Notes: a model not told the origin generated them from the sequence alone. DNA of 64,000 nt from UBA12077 sp963665525 (GCA_963665525.1 OY762280.1:186001-250000), one strand, 5' to 3'. Shown: positions 9,015 to 19,621, counted from the stretch's first letter. Made by a program: numbers and translations.

Positions 9015-9064
9015 GTTTGTTTTTTTATTCAATATACTTTTAGGTAAAATTAAAACCATATGCT

Positions 9065-11380
9065 ATGTTTTTTATAATCATTAAAAAGGCTTTTTTAAAT
9101 TTGAGTAAAGACAAATATTCACAATTATTAAATATTCTTAGTTTAGTTATTGGATTTTCTTGTTTTATCATAATCTCAATATGGACATATAATGAATTAA
9201 GTTTTGATAAACATTTTATTATTTCAGAAAAGATTTATCGGGTAGAATATGATGGTTGGATTACTACTACTTCAGCATTGGCAAATGATTTCTATAATTT
9301 TTATCCTGAAGTAGAAAAAGTAACACGACTAAAATATTGGAACGATGTACTAATAAAATATAAAAATGAGAAAAGTTCTATAATAGAAAATTTCCAATTT
9401 GTTGATTCCACTTTCTTTACTTTATTTGACTTTAAATTTATTCATGGTGCACAGCAAAATGCATTAACAAATCCTTTTGAAGTAATAATTACAAAGAAAT
9501 TAAATGATAAACTTTATAATGGAGAGAATTCAGTTGGAAAAACATTTAAAGTCAACCATAATGAATATACCATAAAAGGTGTTATAGAAACACCAGAGAA
9601 ATTTCATATTAAGGTCGATGCTATGGCATCCTTTATTAGCTTAGGTAAAATATATTCCCCAGAATTTATAAATAATCATAAATCATGGCAATTCCCTACT
9701 TACATATTACTTAAAGAAAATATTGATATTTCAAGTTTGGAAAATAAAATTGCCGATGAATATGAAAAACAATATCCTGAACAAGAATATCGACCTAATG
9801 TATATTTGAGACCATTAAAAGAAGCTCATTATACTAACAAAGATGTAATATCCTTCATACATACTAATAAAAAAGTAATATACTCATATTTAGCCCTTGG
9901 AATATTTATATTGCTTATTGCCTTAATTAACTACGTGAATCTTACAACTGCTCATTCGTTTACAAGAGCTAAAGAAATTGCAATTAAAAAATTACATGGT
10001 TCTAAAAAATCCCAAGTTGTTTTTCAATTTATTGCGGAATCCGCATTTATCAACATTATATCTATTACTTTATCAATAATTTTTATAACATTCTTAATGC
10101 CTTTTATAAACTCCCTTTTAATTACTAAGGTTGACCTTGCAATACTTTTTTCATTAAAAGGAATTTTATTTATTACATGTAGCATTATTGTTGTTAGTTT
10201 CTTAGCCGGAATTTACCCGGCATTAAACGCTTTTGCATTTAACACGCTTAAAGTTTTAAAGAATTTATATTTAGGAGCTAAAGGATCTGCCAAATTTAGA
10301 AAGACTTTAACAGTACTTCAGTTCTCTATAGCATCTTTTCTAATTGTAACTTCAATTGGGATTTATAATCAATTAGAGTTTTTAAAAAACAAAGATTTAG
10401 GATTTGATATTGATAATAAGGTCCTAATAAAAATGTACAAAGGTTTGGATAAAGAACAATTTAAGAATGAACTTTTAAATTATCCCGAAATTCTAAATGT
10501 TACATTTGTTAGTCAAAAACCAGGCCGAATTACAAACATTTGCTCTTGGAACGTTGGAGATCAGACATACTATTTAAAAGAACTACTTGCTGATCCTGAT
10601 TTTTTTCAAACCTATGATTTAAGTATAATTAGTGGACGGGGATTCTCAAACGATATAACTACTGATATACAAAAGTCGCTCATTGTAAATGAAGTAGCTG
10701 CTAATGAAATTAAAAATGGTTCAATTATTGGGCAAAAAATTAAATCTTATCTTGGAGAAGGTGAAATAATCGGTGTTGTAAAAGACTTTCATTATAATTC
10801 TTTACACAATCCTATAGAACCCTTATTTATATGTTGGCATCCACAAAGAACTAAATGGGCAGTAATTCATACTCAAGATAACAATAAAGCTTTATCAATA
10901 ATCAATGATGTATGGGAAGAGTTTTTACCTGGAACTGAACTAAAGTATAGTTTTCAAGATGATGCTTTTTTTAATCAATACAATAAAGAAAAAAATACCA
11001 AAACCTTATATTTAGTGCTTGCAGGAATTGCAATCTTTATTTCTGCACTTGGTATTTTCGGGCTTACAAATTTCCTGACCGAAATTCGTAAAAAGGAAAT
11101 AGGAATAAGAAAAGTATTAGGATCATCGTCTCAGTATATCATCTTTTTATTTTTTAAAGATTATATAATCTATATTCTGATAGCATGCTGTATATCTTGG
11201 CCATTAGCATACTTATATTTACATAATTGGTTGTCGAATTTTGCATATCGAACGTCTATTCATCCAGTAGGCATTTTTTTAAGCCTTTTGGCAATGCTTA
11301 CTGTAACTTGCATTACTGTAGGATATTTAGTTTATAAAACCGCAAGAAAAAATCCAATTGAAAGTCTTAGGTATGAATAA
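9065..11380 (+). CDS. Double-FtsX permease without ATPase partner
   Basis: A 771-residue MacB/FtsX-type permease with the same duplicated layout as the gene at 4463: N-terminal helix at about 18-40, periplasmic region, helix bundle at about 270-395, a second anchor near 415, a second periplasmic region and a last helix bundle at about 650-760. It ends N-P-I-E-S-L-R-Y-E. The MFFIIIKKAFLNL start is more divergent than in its paralogues. The FISUMP gene begins 13 bases after its stop, so the two are probably co-transcribed with the esterase and TudS-like genes. The last 40 codons recur as a ruin at 15261-15378. Confidence 0.88.
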   Translation: MFFIIIKKAFLNLSKDKYSQLLNILSLVIGFSCFIIISIWTYNELSFDKHFIISEKIYRVEYDGWITTTSALANDFYNFYPEVEKVTRLKYWNDVLIKYKNEKSSIIENFQFVDSTFFTLFDFKFIHGAQQNALTNPFEVIITKKLNDKLYNGENSVGKTFKVNHNEYTIKGVIETPEKFHIKVDAMASFISLGKIYSPEFINNHKSWQFPTYILLKENIDISSLENKIADEYEKQYPEQEYRPNVYLRPLKEAHYTNKDVISFIHTNKKVIYSYLALGIFILLIALINYVNLTTAHSFTRAKEIAIKKLHGSKKSQVVFQFIAESAFINIISITLSIIFITFLMPFINSLLITKVDLAILFSLKGILFITCSIIVVSFLAGIYPALNAFAFNTLKVLKNLYLGAKGSAKFRKTLTVLQFSIASFLIVTSIGIYNQLEFLKNKDLGFDIDNKVLIKMYKGLDKEQFKNELLNYPEILNVTFVSQKPGRITNICSWNVGDQTYYLKELLADPDFFQTYDLSIISGRGFSNDITTDIQKSLIVNEVAANEIKNGSIIGQKIKSYLGEGEIIGVVKDFHYNSLHNPIEPLFICWHPQRTKWAVIHTQDNNKALSIINDVWEEFLPGTELKYSFQDDAFFNQYNKEKNTKTLYLVLAGIAIFISALGIFGLTNFLTEIRKKEIGIRKVLGSSSQYIIFLFFKDYIIYILIACCISWPLAYLYLHNWLSNFAYRTSIHPVGIFLSLLAMLTVTCITVGYLVYKTARKNPIESLRYE

Positions 11381-11393
11381 TTATAATTGAAAC

Positions 11394-11981
11394 ATGAAAG
11401 AATTAATTTCATTAACATTATATTTTTTAGTATCCACGTTTTTAACCAAAGTATCAGCACAATCTGAGAACAATAGTTATTTTATAGACTCCAGAGATGG
11501 ACAAAAATACTATATTATAAATATTAATGATCAAACATGGATGACTAGTAATTTAAATTACTTCACTAAAGATTCATATTACTATAATAATGATAGCTTA
11601 ACACATTATATTAACGGGAGACTATATAATTGGGAAGAAGCAATTAATGCTTGTCCTGAAGGGTGGCATTTGCCATCTGATAAAGAATGGAAAACTCTTG
11701 AGAAAAACATGGGAATGAAAAAAGCTGAAATTAATCAAGACGGTTATCGTGGAGATTCATCTAAAAATATGTTAATAAATATTGGATTTAATCCAGAATT
11801 ACCTGGTATTCTAAAAGATGATGTATATATGGGATTTGGAAATTTTGGGTTTTATTGGACTGCTTCACCATATAAGAATGATTACGCATGGAAAAGAGCT
11901 TTTGATAAAAAGTTGCAGGGAATTGGAAGACATGCTTTTAATAAAAAATTTCATATTTCTGTTCGATGTGTTAAGAACTAA
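11394..11981 (+). CDS. Exported FISUMP-domain protein
   Basis: A 195-residue protein with a signal peptide (residues 1-23, ending VSAQS). The rest matches the FISUMP (Fibrobacter succinogenes major paralogous) domain pattern: D-x-R-D-G-Q-x-Y near 33, Q-T-W-M-T-x-N-L-N near 49, Y-N-W-E-E-A-I-N-A-C-P-E-G-W-H-L-P-S-D-x-E-W in the middle, and F-Y-W-T-A-S plus an S-V-R-C-V end. These are surface or secreted proteins of Bacteroidota and Fibrobacteres with a C-type-lectin-like fold and unsettled function. It starts 13 bases after a permease and ends 13 bases before an esterase. Confidence 0.85.
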   Translation: MKELISLTLYFLVSTFLTKVSAQSENNSYFIDSRDGQKYYIININDQTWMTSNLNYFTKDSYYYNNDSLTHYINGRLYNWEEAINACPEGWHLPSDKEWKTLEKNMGMKKAEINQDGYRGDSSKNMLINIGFNPELPGILKDDVYMGFGNFGFYWTASPYKNDYAWKRAFDKKLQGIGRHAFNKKFHISVRCVKN

Positions 11982-11994
11982 AAAATAATCAGTT

Positions 11995-13338
11995 ATGAAT
12001 ACTAATAAAATTATAAGAAACATTGGAGTGTTGTTATTAATTCACTTAGCTTTATTAAGTTGTACTCAGGAAATCACTAAAGATAATATTACCATATATA
12101 AGGACATTGTTTATACAAATATTGATGGGAAAGACTTAAAACTAGACATTGCTGTCCCTAATTTTATAAATTCTCCTTCCCCAGCTATTATTGACATACC
12201 TGGAGGGGCCTGGTTAAAAGCTGAAAAAAGAACAGAAGATGCAATCTTTTATGCTAAACATGGGTTTATAGGAATTTCAATTACTTATAGAACTAGCGAT
12301 ATTGCAATTTTTCCTGCAGCAGTACATGATTGTAAAACAGCAGTAAGGTGGGTTAGAGCCAATGCTAACAGATATAATATCAATCCTGATAAAATAGGAG
12401 TTACAGGAGTCTCAGCAGGTGGATACTTAGCAACAATCTTAGGGACTTCTGGAGGCAATAAATATTTGGAAGGTAATGGAAACTACATTGATTTTTCTAG
12501 TGAAGTTCAGGCTGTTGTGGATCATTTTGGACCTACGGATTTTTTGCAAGACATAGGTGGAGAATCCGATTATTCTCCTGGTAATTCTCCTGGTGAGCTT
12601 TTTATTGGAGGCTCTTTAATAGAAAATATTGAGCAAGTTAGATTGGCAAATCCAATAACATATATTGATAAAAATGATCCTCCTATTTTTATTGGACATG
12701 GAGAATTAGATGGAATGGTTAAAATTGAACAATCTGAGATTTTATATGAAGCATTAAAAAAAGCAAATATTCCAACAAAATTTGTAAGAGTAGAAAATGC
12801 AGATCATATGTATATTGCTAATAAATGGGATGAAGAAATTGATCCTACTATTGATGACTTGTTTCAGTATACAATTGAGTGGTTTGAAAAATGGCTTGGA
12901 AAACCAGATATTAACAAAGAGCTAATTATAAAAGAGCCTGAAAGTAATTTTGATAAAACCTATGAAAATCAAGTTGTTTATTATAAGCTTAACATAGAAT
13001 TACCTGGAAAAACAAAAGAAAGTTATTGCAAAGGTCGATATGCTGTAATGTGTGATGGGAAAACTTTGGCTAGTGGTTTAATAGATTTAACCGATCTATC
13101 AATTGATCAAAACAGAATATTTCAAAAAGAAATTAAAATAAAAGATATTGATTTAACAGATAAGCTTATACTTTGGAATTTTAGAGGAGAGATTTTTGAT
13201 TCAGATTTAAATAAGACTTTTGAACCCGGATTTTTACAAAACGAAAAATATAATAAATCAATAAAAGGGATTGGTTTTGATATTAAGCTCGAAAAAGGAA
13301 AATCTGTAGTAATAAAAAAGAAAGTATATCGAAATTAA
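11995..13338 (+). CDS. Lipoprotein alpha/beta-hydrolase (esterase/BD-FAE-like)
   Basis: A 447-residue probable lipoprotein: the hydrophobic leader ends LLSC with Cys23. The alpha/beta-hydrolase domain (about 35-300) has an oxyanion P-G-G-A-W at 69-73, the nucleophile elbow G-V-S140-A-G-G, Asp239 in H-G-E-L-D and His271 in N-A-D-H-M-Y. This fits the esterase/lipase family of carbohydrate or feruloyl esterases (BD-FAE and related). A C-terminal region of about 140 residues (305-447) has no clear match and looks beta-rich. It lies in a probable operon with the FISUMP gene and the TudS-like gene, which starts 12 bases later. Confidence 0.85.
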   Translation: MNTNKIIRNIGVLLLIHLALLSCTQEITKDNITIYKDIVYTNIDGKDLKLDIAVPNFINSPSPAIIDIPGGAWLKAEKRTEDAIFYAKHGFIGISITYRTSDIAIFPAAVHDCKTAVRWVRANANRYNINPDKIGVTGVSAGGYLATILGTSGGNKYLEGNGNYIDFSSEVQAVVDHFGPTDFLQDIGGESDYSPGNSPGELFIGGSLIENIEQVRLANPITYIDKNDPPIFIGHGELDGMVKIEQSEILYEALKKANIPTKFVRVENADHMYIANKWDEEIDPTIDDLFQYTIEWFEKWLGKPDINKELIIKEPESNFDKTYENQVVYYKLNIELPGKTKESYCKGRYAVMCDGKTLASGLIDLTDLSIDQNRIFQKEIKIKDIDLTDKLILWNFRGEIFDSDLNKTFEPGFLQNEKYNKSIKGIGFDIKLEKGKSVVIKKKVYRN

Positions 13339-13349
13339 TATTTAGCTAA

Positions 13350-13901
13350 ATGTTTAATGATAAACGAAGTAAAAAAGTTGCTTTTATAGCACATTGTATT
13401 TTGAATCAGAATTCCATTTCTGATGGAACTGCTGATTACCCGCATGCATTAACAAATATTGTGAAACTTTTATATAAGCACAAAGTAGGTATTATTCAAA
13501 TGCCTTGTCCTGAAATACATTGCTTAGGACTTGACAGGGGAAATGCGGATGGTTATAAATCGGATGTTTTAGTTGAAAATACACGAATTAGAGAATCTCT
13601 AATGTCAAGAGAGTCAATTATTAAGTTAGATTCCTTAGTGAATCAGGTGTTGTTTCAAATTGTGGAATACACAAAAAATGGATTCTCAATAGAATGTATT
13701 ATAGGAATTAATCGCTCACCAAGTTGTGGAGTAAACACAACAACAATTAATAATATTGAAACCGAAGAATTTGGTCTTTTTACAAGGAAATTATTTGCTG
13801 AATTAGAAAATAATAATATTCAAATTCCATTTATTGGAATTAAGTCATCAGAAATTAAAGAATCTTTAAGTAGATTAAAACTTTTTCTTACCATTAAATA
13901 G
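13350..13901 (+). CDS. TudS/DUF523-related putative desulfidase
   Basis: A 183-residue cytoplasmic protein without a signal peptide. It contains A-H-C16-I-L-N, M-P-C53-P-E-I-H-C58-L-G and S-P-S-C126-G, the cysteine pattern of DUF523/TudS proteins, some of which are iron-sulfur thiouracil desulfidases. The sequence and length suit the CD3072-type TudS-related branch. It is the last gene of the permease-FISUMP-esterase unit and precedes hairpin copy 4. A frameshifted near-identical copy lies at 15401-15951. Confidence 0.78.
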   Translation: MFNDKRSKKVAFIAHCILNQNSISDGTADYPHALTNIVKLLYKHKVGIIQMPCPEIHCLGLDRGNADGYKSDVLVENTRIRESLMSRESIIKLDSLVNQVLFQIVEYTKNGFSIECIIGINRSPSCGVNTTTINNIETEEFGLFTRKLFAELENNNIQIPFIGIKSSEIKESLSRLKLFLTIK

Positions 13902-13950
13902 TAATTGGAATTTTATGTTTTTAAAATTCTTTCATTAGTATAATAAAAAG

Positions 13951-13974
13951 AGTCCAACCCTTCATGCTTGGACC
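13951..13974. terminator. AGTCC hairpin, copy 4
   Basis: Left arm AGTCCAACC, loop CTTCAT, right arm GCTTGGACC. Preceded by AAAA; the 3' T tract is weak (TTCC). It terminates the TudS-like unit and was duplicated with it (copy 5). Confidence 0.75.
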
Positions 13975-14052
13975 TTCCTGTTATTACTTCTGTATAATAT
14001 TGAAATTATTAATTTAAATTAATTGTAATAATCATTATTAAACAAAATAAAA

Positions 14053-15204
14053 ATGAAGAAATTAAAAATCACATTAATAATATTAACAATATTATCGTTA
14101 AATATTACTCTAATAGCTCAAAGTTCAAAAAATATTAATCGAACTACATCCGAAATTGATCATTTATTAGATAGTGTTTTAATGGCTTATGAAATTCCAG
14201 CTATGGTTGCTGCAGTTGTTAAATCTGATACCATTTATTTTGGATATAGTGGAGTATCAAAACTTAATGAAACAATTAAAGTAAATTTGAAGAGTAAATT
14301 TCATCTAGGTTCTAACACTAAAGCAATTACTTCTTTTATTGCAATGAAGATGATAGAGAATAACCAGATTAGTTTAGAAACTAAGTTATTTGATTTAATT
14401 CCTGAATTAAAAGAAGGAAGTAGAGAAGATTATTTTAAAATTACACTTGGCAACCTTTTATCCCATAGAGCAAAAATTCGTCCATATACAAGCGATAAAG
14501 AGCATGCTAAATTACCAGAAATAAATGGGGATATTTCAGAAAAAAGAATGAAATTCGTTCAGTTTGTACTAAGTCAGAAACCTGCAAGAAAAGAATATTC
14601 CTACTCAAATGCAGGTTATGTTGTTGCTGCTCTTATGCTCGAAAAAGCAGCAGGAAAATCTTATGAGGAGTTATTAGATGAAACTTTTTCAGAATTAAAA
14701 CTTGATTATTTTATAGGTTGGCCCAATAAAGAAAATATCGAAAATCCTTGGGGCCATTGCACGGAATGGAGCAAAGAGTTAAAAGCATTACCACCCGATC
14801 ATTTTTATGGATTATCAGATTATATGGCTCCTTGTGGAGATATATCAATGAATATTGTTGATTATGCACAATTTATACAATTAAACCTAAAAGGATTAAT
14901 AGGTAAGGATAATTATTTAAAAAGTGACAGCTATAATAAGTTGCACTTTGGATTAAATGAATACAGTTATGGTTGGGCAAATTATTCTATAAAAAATTCT
15001 TATTATAATAAAACCTATAAAGCAAGCAATCATGATGGAAGTGCCGGAACTTTTTTCTGTAGTACAGCTATTTTACCATATAGAGATATTGCGGTTATAG
15101 TAATAAGCAATGCTGCAGAAAAGACTCACAGAAGTGGTGTTTATTTATTGCAAAGAATGCTTTATGGAAAATATCGAAGTCAAAATATTTTTGCCGAAAA
15201 TTAG
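14053..15204 (+). CDS. Exported class-C-beta-lactamase-type serine hydrolase
   Basis: A 383-residue protein with a signal peptide (residues 1-23, ending LIAQS). The penicillin-binding-protein-like hydrolase fold has the S87-N-T-K90 active-site motif, Y184-S-N186 and an H327-D-G motif in place of K-T-G. The family covers class C beta-lactamases, D-aminopeptidases, esterases and peptidoglycan-acting enzymes, so a substrate cannot be assigned. It is a single-gene unit after hairpin copy 4. It is more distant from the other serine hydrolases in the window than they are from each other. Confidence 0.85.
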   Translation: MKKLKITLIILTILSLNITLIAQSSKNINRTTSEIDHLLDSVLMAYEIPAMVAAVVKSDTIYFGYSGVSKLNETIKVNLKSKFHLGSNTKAITSFIAMKMIENNQISLETKLFDLIPELKEGSREDYFKITLGNLLSHRAKIRPYTSDKEHAKLPEINGDISEKRMKFVQFVLSQKPARKEYSYSNAGYVVAALMLEKAAGKSYEELLDETFSELKLDYFIGWPNKENIENPWGHCTEWSKELKALPPDHFYGLSDYMAPCGDISMNIVDYAQFIQLNLKGLIGKDNYLKSDSYNKLHFGLNEYSYGWANYSIKNSYYNKTYKASNHDGSAGTFFCSTAILPYRDIAVIVISNAAEKTHRSGVYLLQRMLYGKYRSQNIFAEN

Positions 15205-15260
15205 AATTTTCTTAAGTTGCTATTAAGCAAATATGATTATATAGCTTAGGTACATACACT

Positions 15261-15378
15261 CTCGGTTCGAAATGTTCTATGCATATTAGTTTTAATTCTT
15301 ACTATTGGATTTACTGTAGGATATTTAGTTTATAAAACCGTAAGAAAAAATCCAATTGAAAGTCTTAGGTATGAATAA
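15261..15378 (+). pseudogene. C-terminal tail of a duplicated FtsX permease
   Basis: One open frame, ending at TAA 15376-15378, encodes a last transmembrane helix plus V-Y-K-T-V-R-K-N-P-I-E-S-L-R-Y-E. This is almost identical to the end of the permease at 9065-11380, including about 13 bases after the stop. The upstream 730 codons are absent. In the intact copy the tail is followed by FISUMP and an esterase before TudS; here it runs straight into the TudS copy, so those genes were lost from the duplicate. Confidence 0.88.
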
Positions 15379-15400
15379 TTATAATTGAAATTTTGTCAGC

Positions 15401-15951
15401 ATGTTTAATGATAAACGAAGTAAAAAAATAGCATTCGTTGCACATTGTATTTTAAATCAGAATTCTATTTCAGATGGAACTGCTGATTACCCACATGCAT
15501 TAACAAATATTGTGAAGCTTTTATATAAGCACAAAATAGGTATTATTCAAATGCCTTGTCCTGAAATACATTGCATAGGACTTGACAGGGGAAATGCGGA
15601 TGGTTATAAATCGGATGTTTTAGTTGAAAATACACGAATTAGAGAATCTCTAATGTCAAGAGAGTCAACTATTAAGTTAGATTCCTTAGCAAATCAGGTG
15701 TTGTTTCAAATTGTGGAATACAAAAAAATGGATTCTCAATAGAATGTATTATAGGAATTAATCGCTCACCAAGTTGTGGTATAAATACAACAACAATTAA
15801 TAATATTGAAACCGAAGAATTTGGTCTTTTTACAAGAAAATTATTTGCTGAATTAGAAAATAATAATATTCAAATTCCATTTATTGGAATTAAGTCATCA
15901 GAAATTAAAGAATCTTTAAGTAGATTAAAACTTTTTCTTAGCATTAAATAG
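15401..15951 (+). pseudogene. Frameshifted copy of the TudS-like gene
   Basis: This is a near-identical duplicate of 13350-13901, one base shorter (551 versus 552). The missing base is in the A-rich run near 15722-15727 (TACAC followed by A6 in the parent, TAC followed by A7 here). The frame then stops at 15742 after 113 codons, before the S-P-S-C-G cysteine motif. Similarity continues to the original stop and on through the 3' spacer into hairpin copy 5, so the duplication is recent. Confidence 0.9.
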
Positions 15952-16000
15952 TAATTGGAATTTTATGTTTTTAAAATTCTTTCATTAGTATAATAAAAAG

Positions 16001-16024
16001 AGTCCGAACTTTCATGTTTGGACT
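16001..16024. terminator. AGTCC hairpin, copy 5
   Basis: Left arm AGTCCGAAC, loop TTTCAT, right arm GTTTGGACT, flanked by AAAAAG and T7. It was duplicated with the TudS copy, but the inner stem now differs from that of copy 4. Confidence 0.8.
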
Positions 16025-16074
16025 TTTTTTATAGCCTTATTGACTAGATTGCATAAAACTTAATACATACTGTG

Positions 16075-18383
16075 ATGATAACTTTTTTTATACAATTTTT
16101 CAGGCAATTTAAAAAGCACTTATTTATATCCATTACGAACCTATTAGGGCTATCTTTAAGTTTAGCTGCATTCTCTCTCATCGCTATCTATGTTCATCAC
16201 AATTATAGTGTTGATAAATTTAATAAAAACTACGATCGAATTTTTAGAATGTATTCTAGTGATCAATATGCACTCACTACTGTACCAATTGGCGAAAAGT
16301 TAATTGAAAAATGTCCTGATATTGAGAACTATGTCAGACTGTACAGACTTAGAGGAAGTATTAGCTATAATAATAACTCATTCTCATTAAGAGGTGGGTT
16401 TTATGCTGATACAGCTTTCTTTAAAATATTTACCTATGAATCATTATATGGAGATTTAAATACTGCACTCGAAAATCCTTATTCTATAGTTTTAACAGAA
16501 TCGATGTCTAAAAAGCTTTTTAAAGACAAAAATCCTGTTGGAAAATCGGTAAAATTTGAAAATGGTGATGAGTATCTTATAACAGCTGTTATAAAAGATC
16601 TAAAAGAAAAATCACATTTGGGAATTGAAACTGCTATTGTATCATTTAATACTTTGAAAGATAATCCAAAAATCAAGTATTACGAAATGTGTGCATTGAG
16701 TAATTATCTAACCTATTTACTTCTTCCTGAACAATACGAAAAATATGGAGTTTTTGCAAAAATAGATACTGCTTTAAATCAGCTTGATCGCGAAATAGGC
16801 TGTGCTTCTCATTATAAACTTCAAAGTTTAAATGATGCGTATTTTAATTATAAAGGATTTGACTATACCTTAAATGGCACTAAAAGTTTATTAATAGCAT
16901 TTGTAACTTCTGGTATTATGTTATTATTAATCGCGTTTATAAATTTTATAAACCTTTCAACGGCAACAGCATTACACAGGGGAAAAGAAGTAGGTTTAAA
17001 AAAAGTTGTTGGAGCGCAAAGAATTAACCTAATTTTTCAATTTATTGGTGAAACAGTTCTATTAAGCTTAATAGCTTCAATAATTGCTCTAATTTTTGTA
17101 ACAATATTTTATGACCAATTTAAAGTTGCTTTTGATGTAAATGCTGAGATATTTTTATTAATCAATTTTATAGTATTCTTCACTGTTGTATTAATATTCG
17201 GGATATTGGCCAGTATTATACCTGCAATTTCGTTATCTCGATTTAACCCTATTGCCATAATTAAAGGAGAGATTATTAAAAGTAAAAAAGGAGCAATTCT
17301 TAGAAAAGCTTTATTGATATTTCAGTTTTCTATAACCATAGGATTAGTAATATCATCTTTGTTTGTACAAAAACAATTATCGCATATGACTTCAAGTGAT
17401 AATATCGGTTTTGAATTAGATAACCTGTATTATTTTCGAGCAAGATCTTTAGGCAACCAGCAAGATATATTCAAACAAGAAGTAATGAAAACAGGTTTGA
17501 TTAAGAATTTTGCCTACTGTTGGGCTCGTATTGGAACAGAATCTTCAACATACGGATTTGAAGATACAGAGGGAAATAATCATTCATACTCTCCATATTT
17601 CATGGGTACAGACTTTGTTAAAACTATGGGAGTTGAGATTGTAGAAGGAAGAGACATTGATGTAAATATCTCATCAGATAATACTGCTTTTCTTGTTAAT
17701 GAAACAGCAGCAAGAAATTTTGGCTGGGATAATCCTATAGGTATGCAGGTTGATGATAAACATTGTATAGGAGTTGTTAAAGACTATCATATAAAATCGT
17801 TTAAACGAGAATTAGAATCACAAATATTATTTTATGATACTACGCTTCAATCTTATGCTAACATCAGGTTTTTTGAAGGTAAAGAAAAAGAAGGAATAGA
17901 TGCATTAAAAAAGATTTGGGATACTTTCGTTCCTAATACATATTTAGATATAGTTAACTATAATGATTACTATAACGATATTTACAAAACTGAAATAACA
18001 ATCTCCAAAGTTTTTAAATATTTTACAATAATATCTTTTGCGATAGCCGTATTGGGTCTGATAGGAATAATTTCATTCATTGTAGATCAACGATTAAAGA
18101 AATTGGTGTTCGTAAAGTTGTAGGTGCGACTGAGAAGGATATCTATTTTTCGTTAAATAAAGAATTTATTATATATACTGCTATATCTTACTTTATTGGT
18201 GGATTTATTTCATGGTACTTGATGCAGAAATGGATTAGTGCTTTCGTTTATAAAGCTTCATTTTCAATTGATATTTTTATAAAATCTGCATTGTTATCAA
18301 TAATAGTAATTGTTGTTACTATAAGCTATAAATCAATTAAAGCTGCAAGAACAAATCCAGTTGATGTTTTACGAAATGAATAA
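16075..18383 (+). pseudogene. Double-FtsX permease broken by a late frameshift
   Basis: The first 682 codons give a normal MacB/FtsX-type permease (N-terminal helix at about 14-36, helix bundle at about 275-400, second anchor, second periplasmic region). One base is missing near 18094, where paralogues read Q-R-T-K-E-I-G-I/V-R-K, and the frame stops at 18123. The +1 frame continues cleanly to TAA at 18381-18383, encoding E-I-G-V-R-K-V-V-G-A-T, two more helices and the N-P-V-D-V-L-R-N-E end. The restored product would be about 769 residues. ATG 16075 is preferred over GTG 16072. It is probably a recent pseudogene, but a sequencing error is possible. Confidence 0.85.
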
Positions 18384-18405
18384 TTAATCATTAAGATATT
18401 AAGTT

Positions 18406-19509
18406 ATGAAAAAAGCTAGTATAATGTTTGTAATTTATGTGTTGTTGAATATTAATTTTTCAATTGCACAAGTTAAACTACCGAATAAAGAAAAATTATC
18501 GACACTTAATTCGTGGATTGATAATTATTTTATTCAAAATAATATTCCAGGTGGATTAGTTGCAGTGGTCTCAAAAGGAGAGATAATTTATAAAAAAGAA
18601 TATGGTTTTGCTAATGTTGAATTAAATGTTCCTGTAAGTGATAGTAGTGTTTTTGAAATAGGTTCAATAAGTAAACAGTTTATTTCTGCTGTATATATGA
18701 TCCTTAAGCAACAAAACAAGGTTGATTTAGATGATCAAATTCAGAATTTTATACCTACCGTTCCTGGAGAATGGTACGGGATTACGCTGAAACAAATGTT
18801 AACACACACATCCGGCATTCCGGATTATGAAACAATAGCAGGGTATGACATATATAAAGAACGATTAACCATAGAAGAAGTTGTAAAAATAGCTCATTCA
18901 CGACCAGTGGATTTTGAACCGGGAACTGGCTGGAATTATAGCAATACTGGGTATTACTTACTTAGTATTATACTTGAAAGAATTGAGAAAAAACCTCTTG
19001 CAAAGATTCTAGATAACTATTTATTTGATCCATTAAACATGAACCAAACTCGTTTATCTAATCCTGAAAATATAATTCCACACAGGGTTTCCGGATATTG
19101 GATTGATAAAACTGGCAATCTAATTAATAGAAAGCCAACTGAAATATCTTCTACTCTTGGTGCTGGTGGTATTGTAACTTCTTTAAACGATTTAGTAAAA
19201 TGGGATAACATGTTATATTCAAATGATCTTTTGAGTGATGAGAGTAAAAGGAAATTATGGACTGAAATTATACTGCCAAGCGGAGAGCATACTTATTATG
19301 GAATGGGCTGGTCGGTTGGTTCGTATTATGGAGTTAATTGGCAATATCATAGCGGACAGGTGGCAGGTTTTGTAACTCGTTTTGCCAGAATACCAGAAAA
19401 GGAAATTAGTATTATAATACTTCTGAATAGGTATCAGGTAAGAAGTTATAAATTAAGTCGAGTAATACTTCATACATTTATTTCTGAGCTTGGACCTATA
19501 CCAGATTAA
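18406..19509 (+). CDS. Exported beta-lactamase-type serine hydrolase
   Basis: A 367-residue protein with a signal peptide (residues 1-21, ending SIAQV). Active-site motifs are S87-I-S-K90, Y178-S-N180 and H315-S-G, so the catalytic set of class C/PBP-like hydrolases is complete. The substrate is unknown. It starts 22 bases after the broken permease and ends at hairpin copy 6. Its C-terminal codons recur as a ruin at 21563-21649, next to a second copy of the following hairpin and gene start. Confidence 0.87.
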   Translation: MKKASIMFVIYVLLNINFSIAQVKLPNKEKLSTLNSWIDNYFIQNNIPGGLVAVVSKGEIIYKKEYGFANVELNVPVSDSSVFEIGSISKQFISAVYMILKQQNKVDLDDQIQNFIPTVPGEWYGITLKQMLTHTSGIPDYETIAGYDIYKERLTIEEVVKIAHSRPVDFEPGTGWNYSNTGYYLLSIILERIEKKPLAKILDNYLFDPLNMNQTRLSNPENIIPHRVSGYWIDKTGNLINRKPTEISSTLGAGGIVTSLNDLVKWDNMLYSNDLLSDESKRKLWTEIILPSGEHTYYGMGWSVGSYYGVNWQYHSGQVAGFVTRFARIPEKEISIIILLNRYQVRSYKLSRVILHTFISELGPIPD

Positions 19510-19541
19510 CACATTGAATTTCTTTCAGTAGTATGAAAATT

Positions 19542-19565
19542 AGTCCAATCATGAATGATTGGACT
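19542..19565. terminator. AGTCC hairpin, copy 6 (inverted loop)
   Basis: A perfect 9-bp stem: AGTCCAATC, loop ATGAAT, GATTGGACT, followed by CTTTT. It is exactly 80 bases upstream of the PD40 start codon at 19622; the duplicated copy 7 keeps the same 80-base spacing to its own ATG. Confidence 0.8.
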
Positions 19566-19621
19566 CTTTTATTGCAATCATATAATATACTTGTATCTGT
19601 ATTCACTATAAATTAACTAAT

